A stretch of DNA of 64,000 bases from JBBATK01 sp040398805 (GTDB taxonomy: Bacteria > Bacteroidota > Ignavibacteria > Kapaibacteriales > NICIL-2): the NCBI GenBank assembly GCA_040398805.1, contig JBBATK010000008.1, forward strand, positions 1 to 64,000, given 5' to 3'. Positions 54,075-63,265 of the stretch are shown one piece after another; within the stretch, counting starts at the first letter, position 1; each line of letters opens with the position of its first letter. A program made the position numbers and the translations under genes. The notes below the pieces were generated by a model, which searched no databases, was not told the DNA's origin, and was given only the letters and a program-made list of their open reading frames with translations.

Positions 54075-55040
54075 TCAGAAGGCGATGGACTTCAATTCCA
54101 GACCGGCGGTCTCGCTGAATCCGCCCATGAGGTTCATATTCTGCACGGCCTGACCCGATGCGCCTTTGAGCAGATTGTCGATCACCGAAACCGTCAGCAC
54201 CTTGCCCCGATGCGTGGTCACCCACACACATGCCTTGTTCGTGTTCACCACACGTTTCATGTCGGGTGAATCCTCCGTCACGACGACGAACGGATGGTCC
54301 TTGTAATATTCCTCAAACAACGCGCGCACATCGCTCTCGGATACATCACACGAGGTATACATGCTGGCCAAGATGCCGCGCGTGAAGTTTCCCCGCTGCG
54401 GGATGAACAGCACGTCGCCGCTCATGGATGGCTGCAGCGCGCGGAGTGTCCGGTGGATCTCCGGCACATGCTGATGCGTGAAGGGTTTGTACACTTGTGC
54501 GTTACCCGTGCGCCAGGAGAAATGCACCGTGGGCTCGGCCTTCCTGCCTGCCCCCGTGGAACCTGTCACCGCACTCACATGCACATCGTCGCCGATCATT
54601 CCCGCCGCGGCCAAGGGCAGCAAGCCCAGCTGGATGGCTGTGGCGAAACATCCGGGATTGGCCACGTGCCGCGCCGAGCGGATGTTCTCGCGGAAGGCCT
54701 CGGGCAGGCCATACACGAAGTCGTGGGCGGCGCTCTCCAGGCGATGCTCGTTGCTAAGGTCGATCACCATGCGGGACGTCATCCATGGGTAGCGGACAAG
54801 AAGCGAGGACGCAGCGCCGTGATCCACGCAGAGGAAGACGCAGTCCACATCGTCCGACGGTTCTGCCACGCAGACCAGATCGGTATCGCCCTCCAGGTCC
54901 GCATGGATACTCGCCAGCGACGTCCCAGCCTGCGAGGTGCTCAGCACCCATGCGATGTTCACATGCGGATGACGGAGCAGAAGGCGACATAACTCCCCGC
55001 CCGTGAAACCCGTCGCACCGACGATGCCTGCACGTATCAT
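54075..55040 (-). CDS. argC: N-acetyl-gamma-glutamyl-phosphate reductase
   Basis: The 321-residue product starts MIRAGIVGATGFTGGELCRLL, the Rossmann motif of ArgC. The catalytic Cys is in HVANPGCFATAIQL, and TGSTGAGRK and FTHQHVPEI are also conserved. It reduces acylglutamyl phosphate to the semialdehyde. The start at 55040 overlaps argG's stop by 4 bp; the longer upstream frame runs inside argG and is not coding. Confidence 0.95.
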   Translation of the reverse strand: MIRAGIVGATGFTGGELCRLLLRHPHVNIAWVLSTSQAGTSLASIHADLEGDTDLVCVAEPSDDVDCVFLCVDHGAASSLLVRYPWMTSRMVIDLSNEHRLESAAHDFVYGLPEAFRENIRSARHVANPGCFATAIQLGLLPLAAAGMIGDDVHVSAVTGSTGAGRKAEPTVHFSWRTGNAQVYKPFTHQHVPEIHRTLRALQPSMSGDVLFIPQRGNFTRGILASMYTSCDVSESDVRALFEEYYKDHPFVVVTEDSPDMKRVVNTNKACVWVTTHRGKVLTVSVIDNLLKGASGQAVQNMNLMGGFSETAGLELKSIAF

Positions 55041-56230
55041 GAGGGATCTCCGTTCACGGCGTTGTACATGCGGGATTGATTGGACACGATGCGCGAGAAC
55101 CCACGGACATCGTCGCCCGTGTACAGCGTATTCATTTCCCCGTAGGCGCCGAACTCGCTGCGCATGAGATCGTTCGGCGAATCCACTCCGCACACGGAGA
55201 ACCGATACGGCGCGCACTCCACGTGCACGGTGCCGTTCACGGGACGTTGCGTGTCGCGGAAAAAGGCCTCGATACTGCGCATCGCGGGTTCGGCGAACTG
55301 ACCTTCGTGCAGGAGTTGCCCGTACCACAGTGCAAGCTGGTCCTTCAGGTTCAATTGCCACCGCGTGAGCGTATGTTTCTCCAGCGCATGATGCGCCTTG
55401 ATGATCATGAGCGGTGCTGCGGCCTCGAAGGCCACGCGACCCTTCGTTCCGATGATGGTGTCTCCCACGTGGATGTCGCGGCCGATAGCATAGGCACCGG
55501 CCACGCGGGCCAGCTCGCGGATGGCATCGACGGGATGGTGGTAGCGTGTGCCGTTCAAACCCACGAACTCTCCTGCCTCGAAGTGCAGATGCAGGGTGAC
55601 GGGCTCGCTTTCGGTGCATTGCGAGGGATAGGCCTCGCTCGGCAACGGTTGCGATGATGTCAGCGTTTCCCGTCCGCCGATGGTCGTACCCCACAGTCCC
55701 TGATTGATGGAATACTGCGCCTTCGTCCAATCACCGTCCACGCCTTTGCTTTGCAGATAGGCGATCTCGTCCTCGCGGGATTTCTTCTCATCGCGGATGG
55801 GTGTCAAGATCTCCGTTTCCGGCAGCATGGTGCGGAACACCACATCGAAGCGCACTTGGTCGTTGCCGGCACCCGTGCTGCCGTGCGCCACATAGTCGTA
55901 GCCGCCTTCCTGCGCCAGCCGCGCAATGGCGCGCGCTTGGAATACCCGCTCCGCACTCACGGAGAGCGGGTAGGTGTTGTTCTTCAGCACATTGCCGAAC
56001 ACCAGGTACTTCAGGCACTCGGCATACAACGCCGAGGTGTCGTCGATGGTGGTGTGCGAGCTTGCACCAAGGGCAAGGGCACGCTCCTCGATGCGCGCAA
56101 GCTCTTCGTTCGAGAAGCCGCCGGTCTGCACGATGGCCGTGTGAACATCCAGTCCTAACTCGTGGCGCAGATACACTACGCAATACGACGTGTCGAGTCC
56201 GCCACTGAAGGCAAGCAGTACTTTTTTCAT
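55037..56230 (-). CDS. argG: Argininosuccinate synthase
   Basis: The 397-residue product begins with the PP-loop LLAFSGGLDTSYCVVYL. It has the AHGSTGAGNDQVRFDV block and a GGRETLTSSQPLPSEAYPSQ segment that is shaped differently from the typical family tail. It makes argininosuccinate from citrulline, aspartate and ATP. It overlaps argC downstream and the GNAT gene upstream by 4 bp each, which indicates one operon. argD and argJ are not in the window. Confidence 0.96.
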   Translation of the reverse strand: MKKVLLAFSGGLDTSYCVVYLRHELGLDVHTAIVQTGGFSNEELARIEERALALGASSHTTIDDTSALYAECLKYLVFGNVLKNNTYPLSVSAERVFQARAIARLAQEGGYDYVAHGSTGAGNDQVRFDVVFRTMLPETEILTPIRDEKKSREDEIAYLQSKGVDGDWTKAQYSINQGLWGTTIGGRETLTSSQPLPSEAYPSQCTESEPVTLHLHFEAGEFVGLNGTRYHHPVDAIRELARVAGAYAIGRDIHVGDTIIGTKGRVAFEAAAPLMIIKAHHALEKHTLTRWQLNLKDQLALWYGQLLHEGQFAEPAMRSIEAFFRDTQRPVNGTVHVECAPYRFSVCGVDSPNDLMRSEFGAYGEMNTLYTGDDVRGFSRIVSNQSRMYNAVNGDPS

Positions 56231-56892
56231 GATTGCGACTCCCCTGATGGTTCATCCGTCGTTCCCGAACCGACAGTCGGCATCAGTATCTGTACATGAC
56301 TGGGCGCCGCCGTCGCGCGAAGTTCTTCGGCAGGATCGAACAGCATGCCGGTGCACAGGCACATGGTGCGGTTGGTGCGCTTCAGGATATCCACGTTGTT
56401 ACAGCCCTCGCAGCCTTTCCAGAACGCGTCGTCGGTGGTGAGCTCGCTGAAGTGCGCGGGACGGTAGCCGAGTTCGTTGTTGATCTTGAGCACGGCGGCA
56501 CTCGTCGTGATGCCGAACATCTTCGCGTCGGGATATTTCTCTCGCGACAGATTGAACGCGGCCTCCTTGATGCGTTTGGCCAGGTGCATCTTGCGGAACT
56601 CGGGGGCCACGATGAGACCCGAGTTGGCCACGTATCTGCGGTCTTCCCATGTCTCGATGTAGCAAAACCCCGCGAAACGTCCGTCGCTCGACAGCGCGAT
56701 GACCGCTTTGCCTTCGCGCATCTTGGACTTGATGTACTCAGGGTCGCGCTTGGCTATGCCCGTGCCTCGCTGGCGCGCGGATTCCTCGATGATATGGCAA
56801 ATGACAGGAGCGAAGGAGCAGTGGTCTTCTGTGGCGCGATGAACGATGAACTGCAGCGCCGGCGCAGGGTCAGGTTGGTCTGGTCTGTTCAA
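56227..56892 (-). CDS. GNAT acetyltransferase, probable acylglutamate synthase of the arg operon
   Basis: The product, about 221 residues, has a GNAT core: SKMREGKAVIALSSDGRFAGFCYIE, SGLIVAPEFRKMHLAKRIKEAAF (acetyl-CoA binding) and ITTSAAVLKINNELGYRP. Its C-terminus has a Cys cluster (CEGCNNVD..CLC). It is the first gene of the arg operon and overlaps argG by 4 bp, so it is a good candidate for the missing acylglutamate synthase (ArgA-like). The start codon is uncertain: TTG at 56892 is suggested because upstream codons to the next ATG look non-coding. A TATATTCG element lies 45 bp upstream. Confidence 0.75.
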   Translation of the reverse strand: MNRPDQPDPAPALQFIVHRATEDHCSFAPVICHIIEESARQRGTGIAKRDPEYIKSKMREGKAVIALSSDGRFAGFCYIETWEDRRYVANSGLIVAPEFRKMHLAKRIKEAAFNLSREKYPDAKMFGITTSAAVLKINNELGYRPAHFSELTTDDAFWKGCEGCNNVDILKRTNRTMCLCTGMLFDPAEELRATAAPSHVQILMPTVGSGTTDEPSGESQS

Positions 56893-57057
56893 TTCCGGAG
56901 GTCGAAAGCGAAGTGAAGAGAAACACGAATGAGGCGCGAATATACGGTGCGGTGATACCGTAGGATGGGCATGACGAAAAAATAACGGAGCACCGTGTCT
57001 TCGTCTCCGATTCAGGCCGAACGGTAGCCGGACCGACATCCCCGCGCATCCGCCCGC

Positions 57058-58305
57058 TTACTCCTCGAAGCGCTTGAACGCAAGCACGGCGTTGTGTCCG
57101 CCGAAGCCGAAGGTGTTGCTGAGCACGACGTCGATGGGTTTCTCCACCGCCACGTTCGCGGTGACATTCAAGCGTGCGTCCACGGCGTCGTCGCGCTCGT
57201 GGATGTTGATGGTCGGAGGCACGGTGTTGTTCTTCAGAGCGAGCACCGATGCCACCGCTTCGATGGCGCCGGCTGCACCGAGCAGGTGACCCGTCATGGA
57301 CTTCGTGCCGCTGACGTGGAGGGTGTCCAGGCAGGAACCGAACATGTGGACGATGGCCGCGGCCTCGGCGGGATCGCCGACGGGCGTGGACGTAGCGTGA
57401 AGGTTGATGTAGTCCACGTCCTCGGGTTTCAGGTTCGCTTCGCGCAAGGTCTCTTCGATGGCAAGGATCACGCCGAGTCCGTCGGGATGTCCGGCCGTGA
57501 TATGATAGGCATCGCCGGTGGCGCCGCCGCCCACCATTTCTCCATAGATCTTCGCGCCGCGGTTCAGCGCATGTTCCAATTCTTCCAGCATGAGCGCGCC
57601 TGCGCCTTCGCCGAGAACGAAGCCGTCTCGGTCCTTGTCGAACGGACGTGATGCGGTCTTGGGATCGTCGTTGCGCTCGCTCAGCGCTTTCATGGCGTTG
57701 AATCCGCCCACAGCGGAAAAGGTCACCACCGCTTCGCTGCCGCCGCAGAGGATGGCATTGGCTTTACCGAGACGGATGTAGTTGAAGGCATCAAGGATGC
57801 CGTGCGACGACGAGGAACACGCGGAGACGGTACAGAAGTTCGGTCCACGGAAACCATACCGGATGGAGATGAGTCCCGCACCCATGTCGCTGATCATCTT
57901 GGGAATGAAGAAGGGGCTGTACCGCGGTGTGCCGTCGCCGCTCATGAAGTTCTTGATCTGTTCTTCCAGCGTGATGAGTCCGCCGATACCCGACGACCAG
58001 ATGACGCCGATACGGTTCTTGTCCACCGTGTCAAGGTTCATGCCCGTGTCGTTCACGCACTCCTGAGCCGAAGCGAGAGCATACTGACAGAACAGGTCCG
58101 TGCGACCGATCTCGCGGCGATCCATGAACTGCGTGGCATCGAAGCCCTTGACTTCGCACGCGAAACGGGTACGGAATTTCTCCGCATCGAAGTGCGTGAT
58201 GGGAGCGGCGCCGCTCACGCCTCCCTTGAGACCTTCCCAATACTCTGCAACGGTATTGCCTATGGGAGTGAGAGCGCCGAGTCCGGTAATGACGACACGT
58301 TTCAT
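57058..58305 (-). CDS. fabF: 3-oxoacyl-[acyl-carrier-protein] synthase II (FabF)
   Basis: The 415-residue product begins MKRVVITGLGALTPIGNTVAEYW. It has the nucleophilic Cys in TVSACSSSSHGILDAF, the His of NLHATSTPVGDP and the His of KSMTGHLLGAAGAIE, the Cys-His-His triad of type II elongation synthases. It elongates acyl-ACP in fatty acid synthesis. It is upstream of the arg operon on the same strand (165-bp gap) and divergent from the secreted nuclease. A TATTTTCG element lies 23-30 bp upstream. Confidence 0.96.
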   Translation of the reverse strand: MKRVVITGLGALTPIGNTVAEYWEGLKGGVSGAAPITHFDAEKFRTRFACEVKGFDATQFMDRREIGRTDLFCQYALASAQECVNDTGMNLDTVDKNRIGVIWSSGIGGLITLEEQIKNFMSGDGTPRYSPFFIPKMISDMGAGLISIRYGFRGPNFCTVSACSSSSHGILDAFNYIRLGKANAILCGGSEAVVTFSAVGGFNAMKALSERNDDPKTASRPFDKDRDGFVLGEGAGALMLEELEHALNRGAKIYGEMVGGGATGDAYHITAGHPDGLGVILAIEETLREANLKPEDVDYINLHATSTPVGDPAEAAAIVHMFGSCLDTLHVSGTKSMTGHLLGAAGAIEAVASVLALKNNTVPPTINIHERDDAVDARLNVTANVAVEKPIDVVLSNTFGFGGHNAVLAFKRFEE

Positions 58306-58428
58306 GGTTTGCCTTGAGTGTTGACTGCGAAAATACACCGATTGCCGCATTCATTGCCCACTTCCCGCGGTGCATCCAAGGCTCGCGCACCCGCTCCGAG
58401 AAACGCCGTTCTTCGCCTTGCCGCGCCG

Positions 58429-58436
58429 TATGTTTG
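58429..58436 (+). promoter_or_regulatory. Candidate -7 element for the secreted nuclease
   Basis: TATGTTTG matches the Bacteroidota -7 consensus exactly and lies 33 bp before the ATG. The divergent fabF gene has a TATTTTCG on the other strand about 95 bp away. Confidence 0.45.
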
Positions 58437-58468
58437 CGGTCGCACACCGTACCACCGACCATGCCGTC

Positions 58469-60130
58469 ATGATATCCACCCGCGTTTTCCGCTTCACGAT
58501 TCTGTGTCTGGGCCTTCTCGCTGTCGTCTCCGCATCGGGAAAAGACCGCCGCCGGCCGGTATCCTTGCTCATCGCGGATAGCACCGTGGAGCTCGGCTCC
58601 GTGCGCATCGGCGACGTACTCCCCGTTGAGGTGCGCATCCGCAATCCTCGTGGAGCCGACCTCATCGTCGATTCCGTCGTCCTTACCGACACGCGCTTCT
58701 ACCGGACCATGGAGTGCACGTCAACCGACCCGCTGCCCGTGGTCATCGGCCGGGACGATTCGCTGGACCTGCGGTGCACCCTTCGCATACGTCACAACGT
58801 GGCATTACATGCCAACCTCTCCGTCCATACGCATGTGGGATGCCGCTCGGTGATCCACGTGATCCGCGTGCGCGGAACGGCCACAGCAGCGGGCTACGAA
58901 TACACGGACGATGCCGAGGGGTCGAGACTGTTCGATACCCTGCGTTCGCGGGTGACGGGTCATACCTCGCTGGGATACAAAGCCGCCCGCGAGGTGATGT
59001 TCGGCAAGGCCGATAACAACGCCGACAGTGTGGAGTGCATCTACACGGGTAAGAAGCTGAAGACTGCCGGTATCCCGCCGAACGGGGAGTTCAATACGGA
59101 GCATTCCTGGCCCCAGAGTTTCGGCTCCTCGTCCGAACCGAATAAAAGCGATATCTATCACCTGTATCCCACCAATCCCAATGCGAACAGCATGCGGGCG
59201 AATTATCCCTTCGGTATGGTGAGCAAGGCATGGAAAGACGCCGGAGGCGGATCACGCCTGGGCTTCACGACCAAAGGCGATACCGTGTTCGAACCTCGCG
59301 ACGTGGCCAAAGGCAATATCGCCCGAGGCATGTTCTATTATTTCCTGCGCTATGGAAATCTCTTCACTTATTATCTATCCCCTTACTCCATGGACGCCGA
59401 CCTGCGTCGGTGGAACGAGCTGGATCCACCGGATGCGCGCGAAAAGAAACGCGGCGACACCATCGCCGCGTATCAAGGAAAGCGGAACCCCTTCATCGAT
59501 ATTCCGCAGTTCATCGAACGCATGGATCTGGTTCCTGTGACGCGAAGCTCCGTGGCGCTTGCGCCCGTCATCCAGACACAGAGCGACGATGTGAACATGG
59601 CGGTCATGACAGTGCAGGTGGTCAATCGCAGTGCATCTCCGCAGCGCATCGAGCGTGTGCAGGTGCGGCCGGCGGGATTCATCACACCTTCTTTGCGGGA
59701 TTCCGTGATCGCCGCCCATTCGTTCAATGAACTGCGCCTGAACCTTGTGCGATCGGCATCCATGCCATCGCGCTTCGTCGTCACCGCATGGCTGAGCGAC
59801 TCCACCTCCGATAGCGCTCTCGTCACCATCTGCGGTCCGTCCGATGTTCACGATGACATCCTCGACACGCCCTCTGCCGCCGTGCGTCCGCAACCCGTGC
59901 ACGACGAAGCCATCGTGATCCTGGTACCTACCGTTCAGAGCGTGGAGTGGGCGGAGTTGACGGATCTGAATGGTACACGCCTTTGCGGCTTGGAGGACCA
60001 TGTGCAGGTGAACCGGCTGGGAACCTGCGTGCAGGTGCGTCGCGACATGCTCGCAGGGGCATCGGGTGTGGCATTCGTCCGCGCACGCGTGGCGGGACGC
60101 GTGGTGACACGGGCGGTGGTGATGGAATAG
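58469..60130 (+). CDS. Secreted endonuclease I with T9SS sorting domain
   Basis: The 553-residue product has a signal peptide (MISTRVFRFTILCLGLLAVVSASG). Residues ~25-140 form an ASH/Ig-like domain. The nuclease core has the endonuclease I (EndA) signature NTEHSWPQSFGSSSEPNKSDIYHLYP with the metal/catalytic His, then the YPFGMVSKAWKD and DVAKGNIARGMFYYFLRYG helix segments. A C-terminal domain from VRPQPVHDEAIVILV to VVME looks like a T9SS sorting domain. It likely degrades extracellular nucleic acid. The start at ATG 58469 is favoured by the -7 element. Confidence 0.9.
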   Translation: MISTRVFRFTILCLGLLAVVSASGKDRRRPVSLLIADSTVELGSVRIGDVLPVEVRIRNPRGADLIVDSVVLTDTRFYRTMECTSTDPLPVVIGRDDSLDLRCTLRIRHNVALHANLSVHTHVGCRSVIHVIRVRGTATAAGYEYTDDAEGSRLFDTLRSRVTGHTSLGYKAAREVMFGKADNNADSVECIYTGKKLKTAGIPPNGEFNTEHSWPQSFGSSSEPNKSDIYHLYPTNPNANSMRANYPFGMVSKAWKDAGGGSRLGFTTKGDTVFEPRDVAKGNIARGMFYYFLRYGNLFTYYLSPYSMDADLRRWNELDPPDAREKKRGDTIAAYQGKRNPFIDIPQFIERMDLVPVTRSSVALAPVIQTQSDDVNMAVMTVQVVNRSASPQRIERVQVRPAGFITPSLRDSVIAAHSFNELRLNLVRSASMPSRFVVTAWLSDSTSDSALVTICGPSDVHDDILDTPSAAVRPQPVHDEAIVILVPTVQSVEWAELTDLNGTRLCGLEDHVQVNRLGTCVQVRRDMLAGASGVAFVRARVAGRVVTRAVVME

Positions 60131-60158
60131 GGGGACGTACGAAAAATCTTTCGGACTA

Positions 60159-61121
60159 TCACCCGTTCACACGCAGGGGGTCGCCCATCTTGCCCAGGCG
60201 ATAATCCATGTAACAGCGCCGGATCTGCTCTTCGTTGTTCATGACGAAGGGTCCGTACGCGAACACGGGTTCGTTGTGCGGACGTCCGCCGAGCATGAGG
60301 ATTTCGGCGTGGTCGGCACTGAACAGATCTACCGCATCATCACCTCGTTCGAACAGCGCCACCTGGTTGGCTTTCACCATGCGCCTGCCTTCCGTTTCCA
60401 CATTGCCGCGGATGACATACACGAAGGCATTGTGCGTGGGGTCCACCGGAATGCTCACGCGGCATCCGGGCTTCATGCGCACATGGTAATAGAACACGGG
60501 GAAGAGGGTCTGCACGGTGGACTTCACGCCGAACGCTTCGCCGAGGACGACGTTCGCTTCGTACGTGTCTGTAGACACATGGCCCATGGAATCCGGGTGG
60601 AAGAGTTCCGTGGACGGAGCCACGAACTTGAATTCGGCGGGCATGTTCAGCCATATCTGGAAGCCGTGATAGATGCCGCCGTTCGCGCTCAGCATGGACC
60701 CTGTCTCCTCCATGTGGATGGCGCCTCGCCCGGAGGTGAACATCATGAAGTCGCCCTTGCTGATCTGGAAATCATAGTTCAAGCTATCGCGGTGATGTCC
60801 GCTCCCCTCCAGGAAATACGTCGTGGGGATGATGCCCGCATGCGGGTGCGCATCCACGCGCAGCGGCTGCTCATGGGGATTCACCTGTACCGGACCGAAC
60901 TCGTCGAAGAACACGAAGGGCGAGACGTAGTCGTTGTGATCGCCCGCGAAGGCGCGCAACACCGGCAACGTGCCCACCATGCTGCGGTCGGCATTGAGCA
61001 CGCGATGCACTTTCCTGGCGTGCGTGCCGCCTGCCAGGCCGGACTCCGCCTTGGCGAATTGGGGCATCACCACCTGCGCTCCGATGATCGCCGATCCCTT
61101 CATGAATTCTCTGCGTTCCAT
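60159..61121 (-). CDS. Pirin-family cupin protein
   Basis: The 320-residue product begins MERREFMKGSAIIG, a short hydrophobic/twin-arginine-like leader (AQVVMPQFAKA). It has two cupin domains; the N-terminal metal site is DAHPHAGI..TYFLEG..H..D with later SGRGAIHMEE, and a C-terminal EILMLGGRPHNEPVFAYGPFVM segment. Pirins are often quercetinase-like or redox regulators; here the leader suggests export. The function cannot be decided. It is convergent with the nuclease gene and divergent from mraY (256-bp gap). Confidence 0.88.
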   Translation of the reverse strand: MERREFMKGSAIIGAQVVMPQFAKAESGLAGGTHARKVHRVLNADRSMVGTLPVLRAFAGDHNDYVSPFVFFDEFGPVQVNPHEQPLRVDAHPHAGIIPTTYFLEGSGHHRDSLNYDFQISKGDFMMFTSGRGAIHMEETGSMLSANGGIYHGFQIWLNMPAEFKFVAPSTELFHPDSMGHVSTDTYEANVVLGEAFGVKSTVQTLFPVFYYHVRMKPGCRVSIPVDPTHNAFVYVIRGNVETEGRRMVKANQVALFERGDDAVDLFSADHAEILMLGGRPHNEPVFAYGPFVMNNEEQIRRCYMDYRLGKMGDPLRVNG

Positions 61122-61377
61122 GGGTGTCTCCTTCGTTGATATTCCGATGCCGACGCCGGCTGTGCTTGTCATTACGCGCACCACGCAAAAATATTTTCCC
61201 CATCGCCCTGCAACCCGCTTCAGTTCTCCCCTCCCTGCTATTTTCGCATCGGCTACGTTATGGGATTGCAGAACCGCCTCACGATCCCCTCGTGACGCGG
61301 TTCTTCAGTGTAGTCGCCTGAGCAGCATCGGGTTCCCGTTCCACCATATCCGCTTCAATCACATTCCGGGGAGCGCT

Positions 61378-62508
61378 ATGCTCTACTATCTCGCTCAGTG
61401 GCTTGAGAATAATTTCCAGCCGCCAGGAATGGGGGTGTTCCGTTATGTCACTTTGCGTTCAGCGGCAGCGGCGATAACGGCTCTGCTCATCTCCTTCATT
61501 GTCGGACCCTACATCATCCGTGTGCTTCGCCGCAAGCAGATGGGCGAACAGGAGAAGCGCGAACTGGCAGGCGTGGGAAATCACAACCTCAAGGCGGGAA
61601 CGCCTACCATGGGCGGACTCATCGTGCTGACGGCATTGCTTGTGCCCACGATCCTCTGGGCGAACATGGGCAATGCGTACGTCCTGCTCATCGTGCTGGT
61701 GACGGCATGGATGGGCATGGTGGGGTTTCTGGATGATTATTTGAAAGTGGTGAAGAAGTATCCCAAAGGGCTCATCGGACGGTACAAGATCGTCGGCCAG
61801 GTGACCATCGGTGCCATCCTCGGGTGCGCAGTGTATTTCTATCCCGATGCCTTCGGCGAAAGCATGAGCGCGGTGCGCACACTCACCACGGTTCCCTTCG
61901 CCAAGCACATCAACGTGGATTGGGGGGTTCTCTACATCCCCGTTGTCATCTTCGTTTTAACGGCGACGTCGAATGCGGTGAACCTCACGGACGGTTTGGA
62001 CGGGTTGGCCATCGGTACGGTCGGCATCGCTGCCTTGACCATCGCTCTGATATCGTATTTCAGCGGCAATGCGGTATTCGCCAATTACCTGAACATAATG
62101 CACCTGCGCGGCGCGGATGAACTCACGGTGTTCTGCGCAGCGCTCGTGGGCGCGGCCATGGGATTCTTGTGGTTCAATTCCTTCCCTGCGCAAGTGTTCA
62201 TGGGCGATACGGGCTCGCTGGCGTTGGGTGGGGCCATTGGCGGGCTCTGCATCCTCATCAAAAAGGAATTCCTGCTACCCATCGTGGGCGGGATCTTCTT
62301 TGCAGAAACACTGTCGGTGATCATCCAAGTGACGTATTTCAAATACACGAAGAAGAAGTACGGCGAGGGCCGGCGGATCTTCAAGATCGCGCCGCTTCAC
62401 CACCACTTCGAAAAAAGCGGTTGGCATGAATCAAAAATCGTGACGCGGTTTTATATCATCGGCATCATGCTTGCCATCGTCACCATGGCCACGTTCAAGG
62501 TGCGGTAG
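61378..62508 (+). CDS. mraY: Phospho-N-acetylmuramoyl-pentapeptide-transferase
   Basis: The 376-residue product is a multi-helix MraY. Signatures are GTPTMGG, the FLDDYLKVVKK Asp pair, VNLTDGLDGLAIG, and a FMGDTGSLALGGAIGG segment, with the late APLHHHFEKSGW histidines. It transfers phospho-MurNAc-pentapeptide to undecaprenyl phosphate, making lipid I in peptidoglycan synthesis. It stands alone here; the usual mur/fts neighbours are absent. A TATTTTCG element (61239-61246) lies upstream. Confidence 0.97.
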   Translation: MLYYLAQWLENNFQPPGMGVFRYVTLRSAAAAITALLISFIVGPYIIRVLRRKQMGEQEKRELAGVGNHNLKAGTPTMGGLIVLTALLVPTILWANMGNAYVLLIVLVTAWMGMVGFLDDYLKVVKKYPKGLIGRYKIVGQVTIGAILGCAVYFYPDAFGESMSAVRTLTTVPFAKHINVDWGVLYIPVVIFVLTATSNAVNLTDGLDGLAIGTVGIAALTIALISYFSGNAVFANYLNIMHLRGADELTVFCAALVGAAMGFLWFNSFPAQVFMGDTGSLALGGAIGGLCILIKKEFLLPIVGGIFFAETLSVIIQVTYFKYTKKKYGEGRRIFKIAPLHHHFEKSGWHESKIVTRFYIIGIMLAIVTMATFKVR

Positions 62509-62582
62509 TGACGGGCGGGGCTGGTGCAGGGCCGGCGGATGTGGAGTATCGCATGAACCGGGAGAAACGAACAAGGAGGTCG

Positions 62583-62969
62583 ATGATGGTGCAACGGATG
62601 GTACAACGGATGGTCCGACGATGTGCGGTGGCTTTTTCGCTGGTGGCGCTTTGCTGCGGGTGGATGTCGTGCGCGGGCACGAAGGTCATACCGCCCGACG
62701 CGTTCGTGATCACGGGGAAGATGAATCCCGTGAGCGGGTCCAAGGCATTGAAGACGGACGCATGCTGGGTGATGGAAAGCGGCAAGGACTTGCGCACCCT
62801 GAAGTATTACCAGATCATCGGTCCTCAAGAGCTGATGGAACAGTTGAAGGAAGACGACATGCAGGCCACGGTGCGGGTGGTACCGAAGCCGGGAGTGACG
62901 ACGGACTGCAATGTCGGCACGGTCGTCGAGGTCATCGAGATCGTAGAGGCGAGATCGAAGAAGAACTGA
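62583..62969 (+). CDS. Small lipoprotein of unknown function
   Basis: The ~128-residue product starts at ATG 62583 (or 62586) because a strong AAGGAGG lies 6 bases upstream. It begins MMVQRMVQRMVRRCAVAFSLVALCCGWMSC, a lipoprotein signal with lipobox MSC. The mature part (TGKMNPVSGSKALK..DACWVMESGKDLRTLKYYQI, then VRVVPKPGVTTDCNVGTVVEVI) has two Cys and no family I recognise. It may share a transcript with mraY, 74 bp upstream. Confidence 0.65.
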   Translation: MMVQRMVQRMVRRCAVAFSLVALCCGWMSCAGTKVIPPDAFVITGKMNPVSGSKALKTDACWVMESGKDLRTLKYYQIIGPQELMEQLKEDDMQATVRVVPKPGVTTDCNVGTVVEVIEIVEARSKKN

Positions 62970-63265
62970 AACGCATGGTCGTGACCGATCGCGGGGGTTT
63001 ACGAACCTTCGACAGAGGTGCTCGAGAGTGAGGATGACAGTTTAGAGAAACCCGTCGGCAGTCGATAAACAAAAGGATAGTTTGGCGGTGGAATCACCGC
63101 GGTGGAGCATGTCCGGAGCTTGCAATAAGAGTCCCCGTACGTGCGTCGCTACCCTAGAACCTAACGTGCTTTCGGTCCTGCCCCCCTATCGCGGGACGGC
63201 CGCCGGCACCATCACCACGCGCAGACCGGTTCAGCCGGTTTCGCTCTCAGGAAAGGTATACAGCC

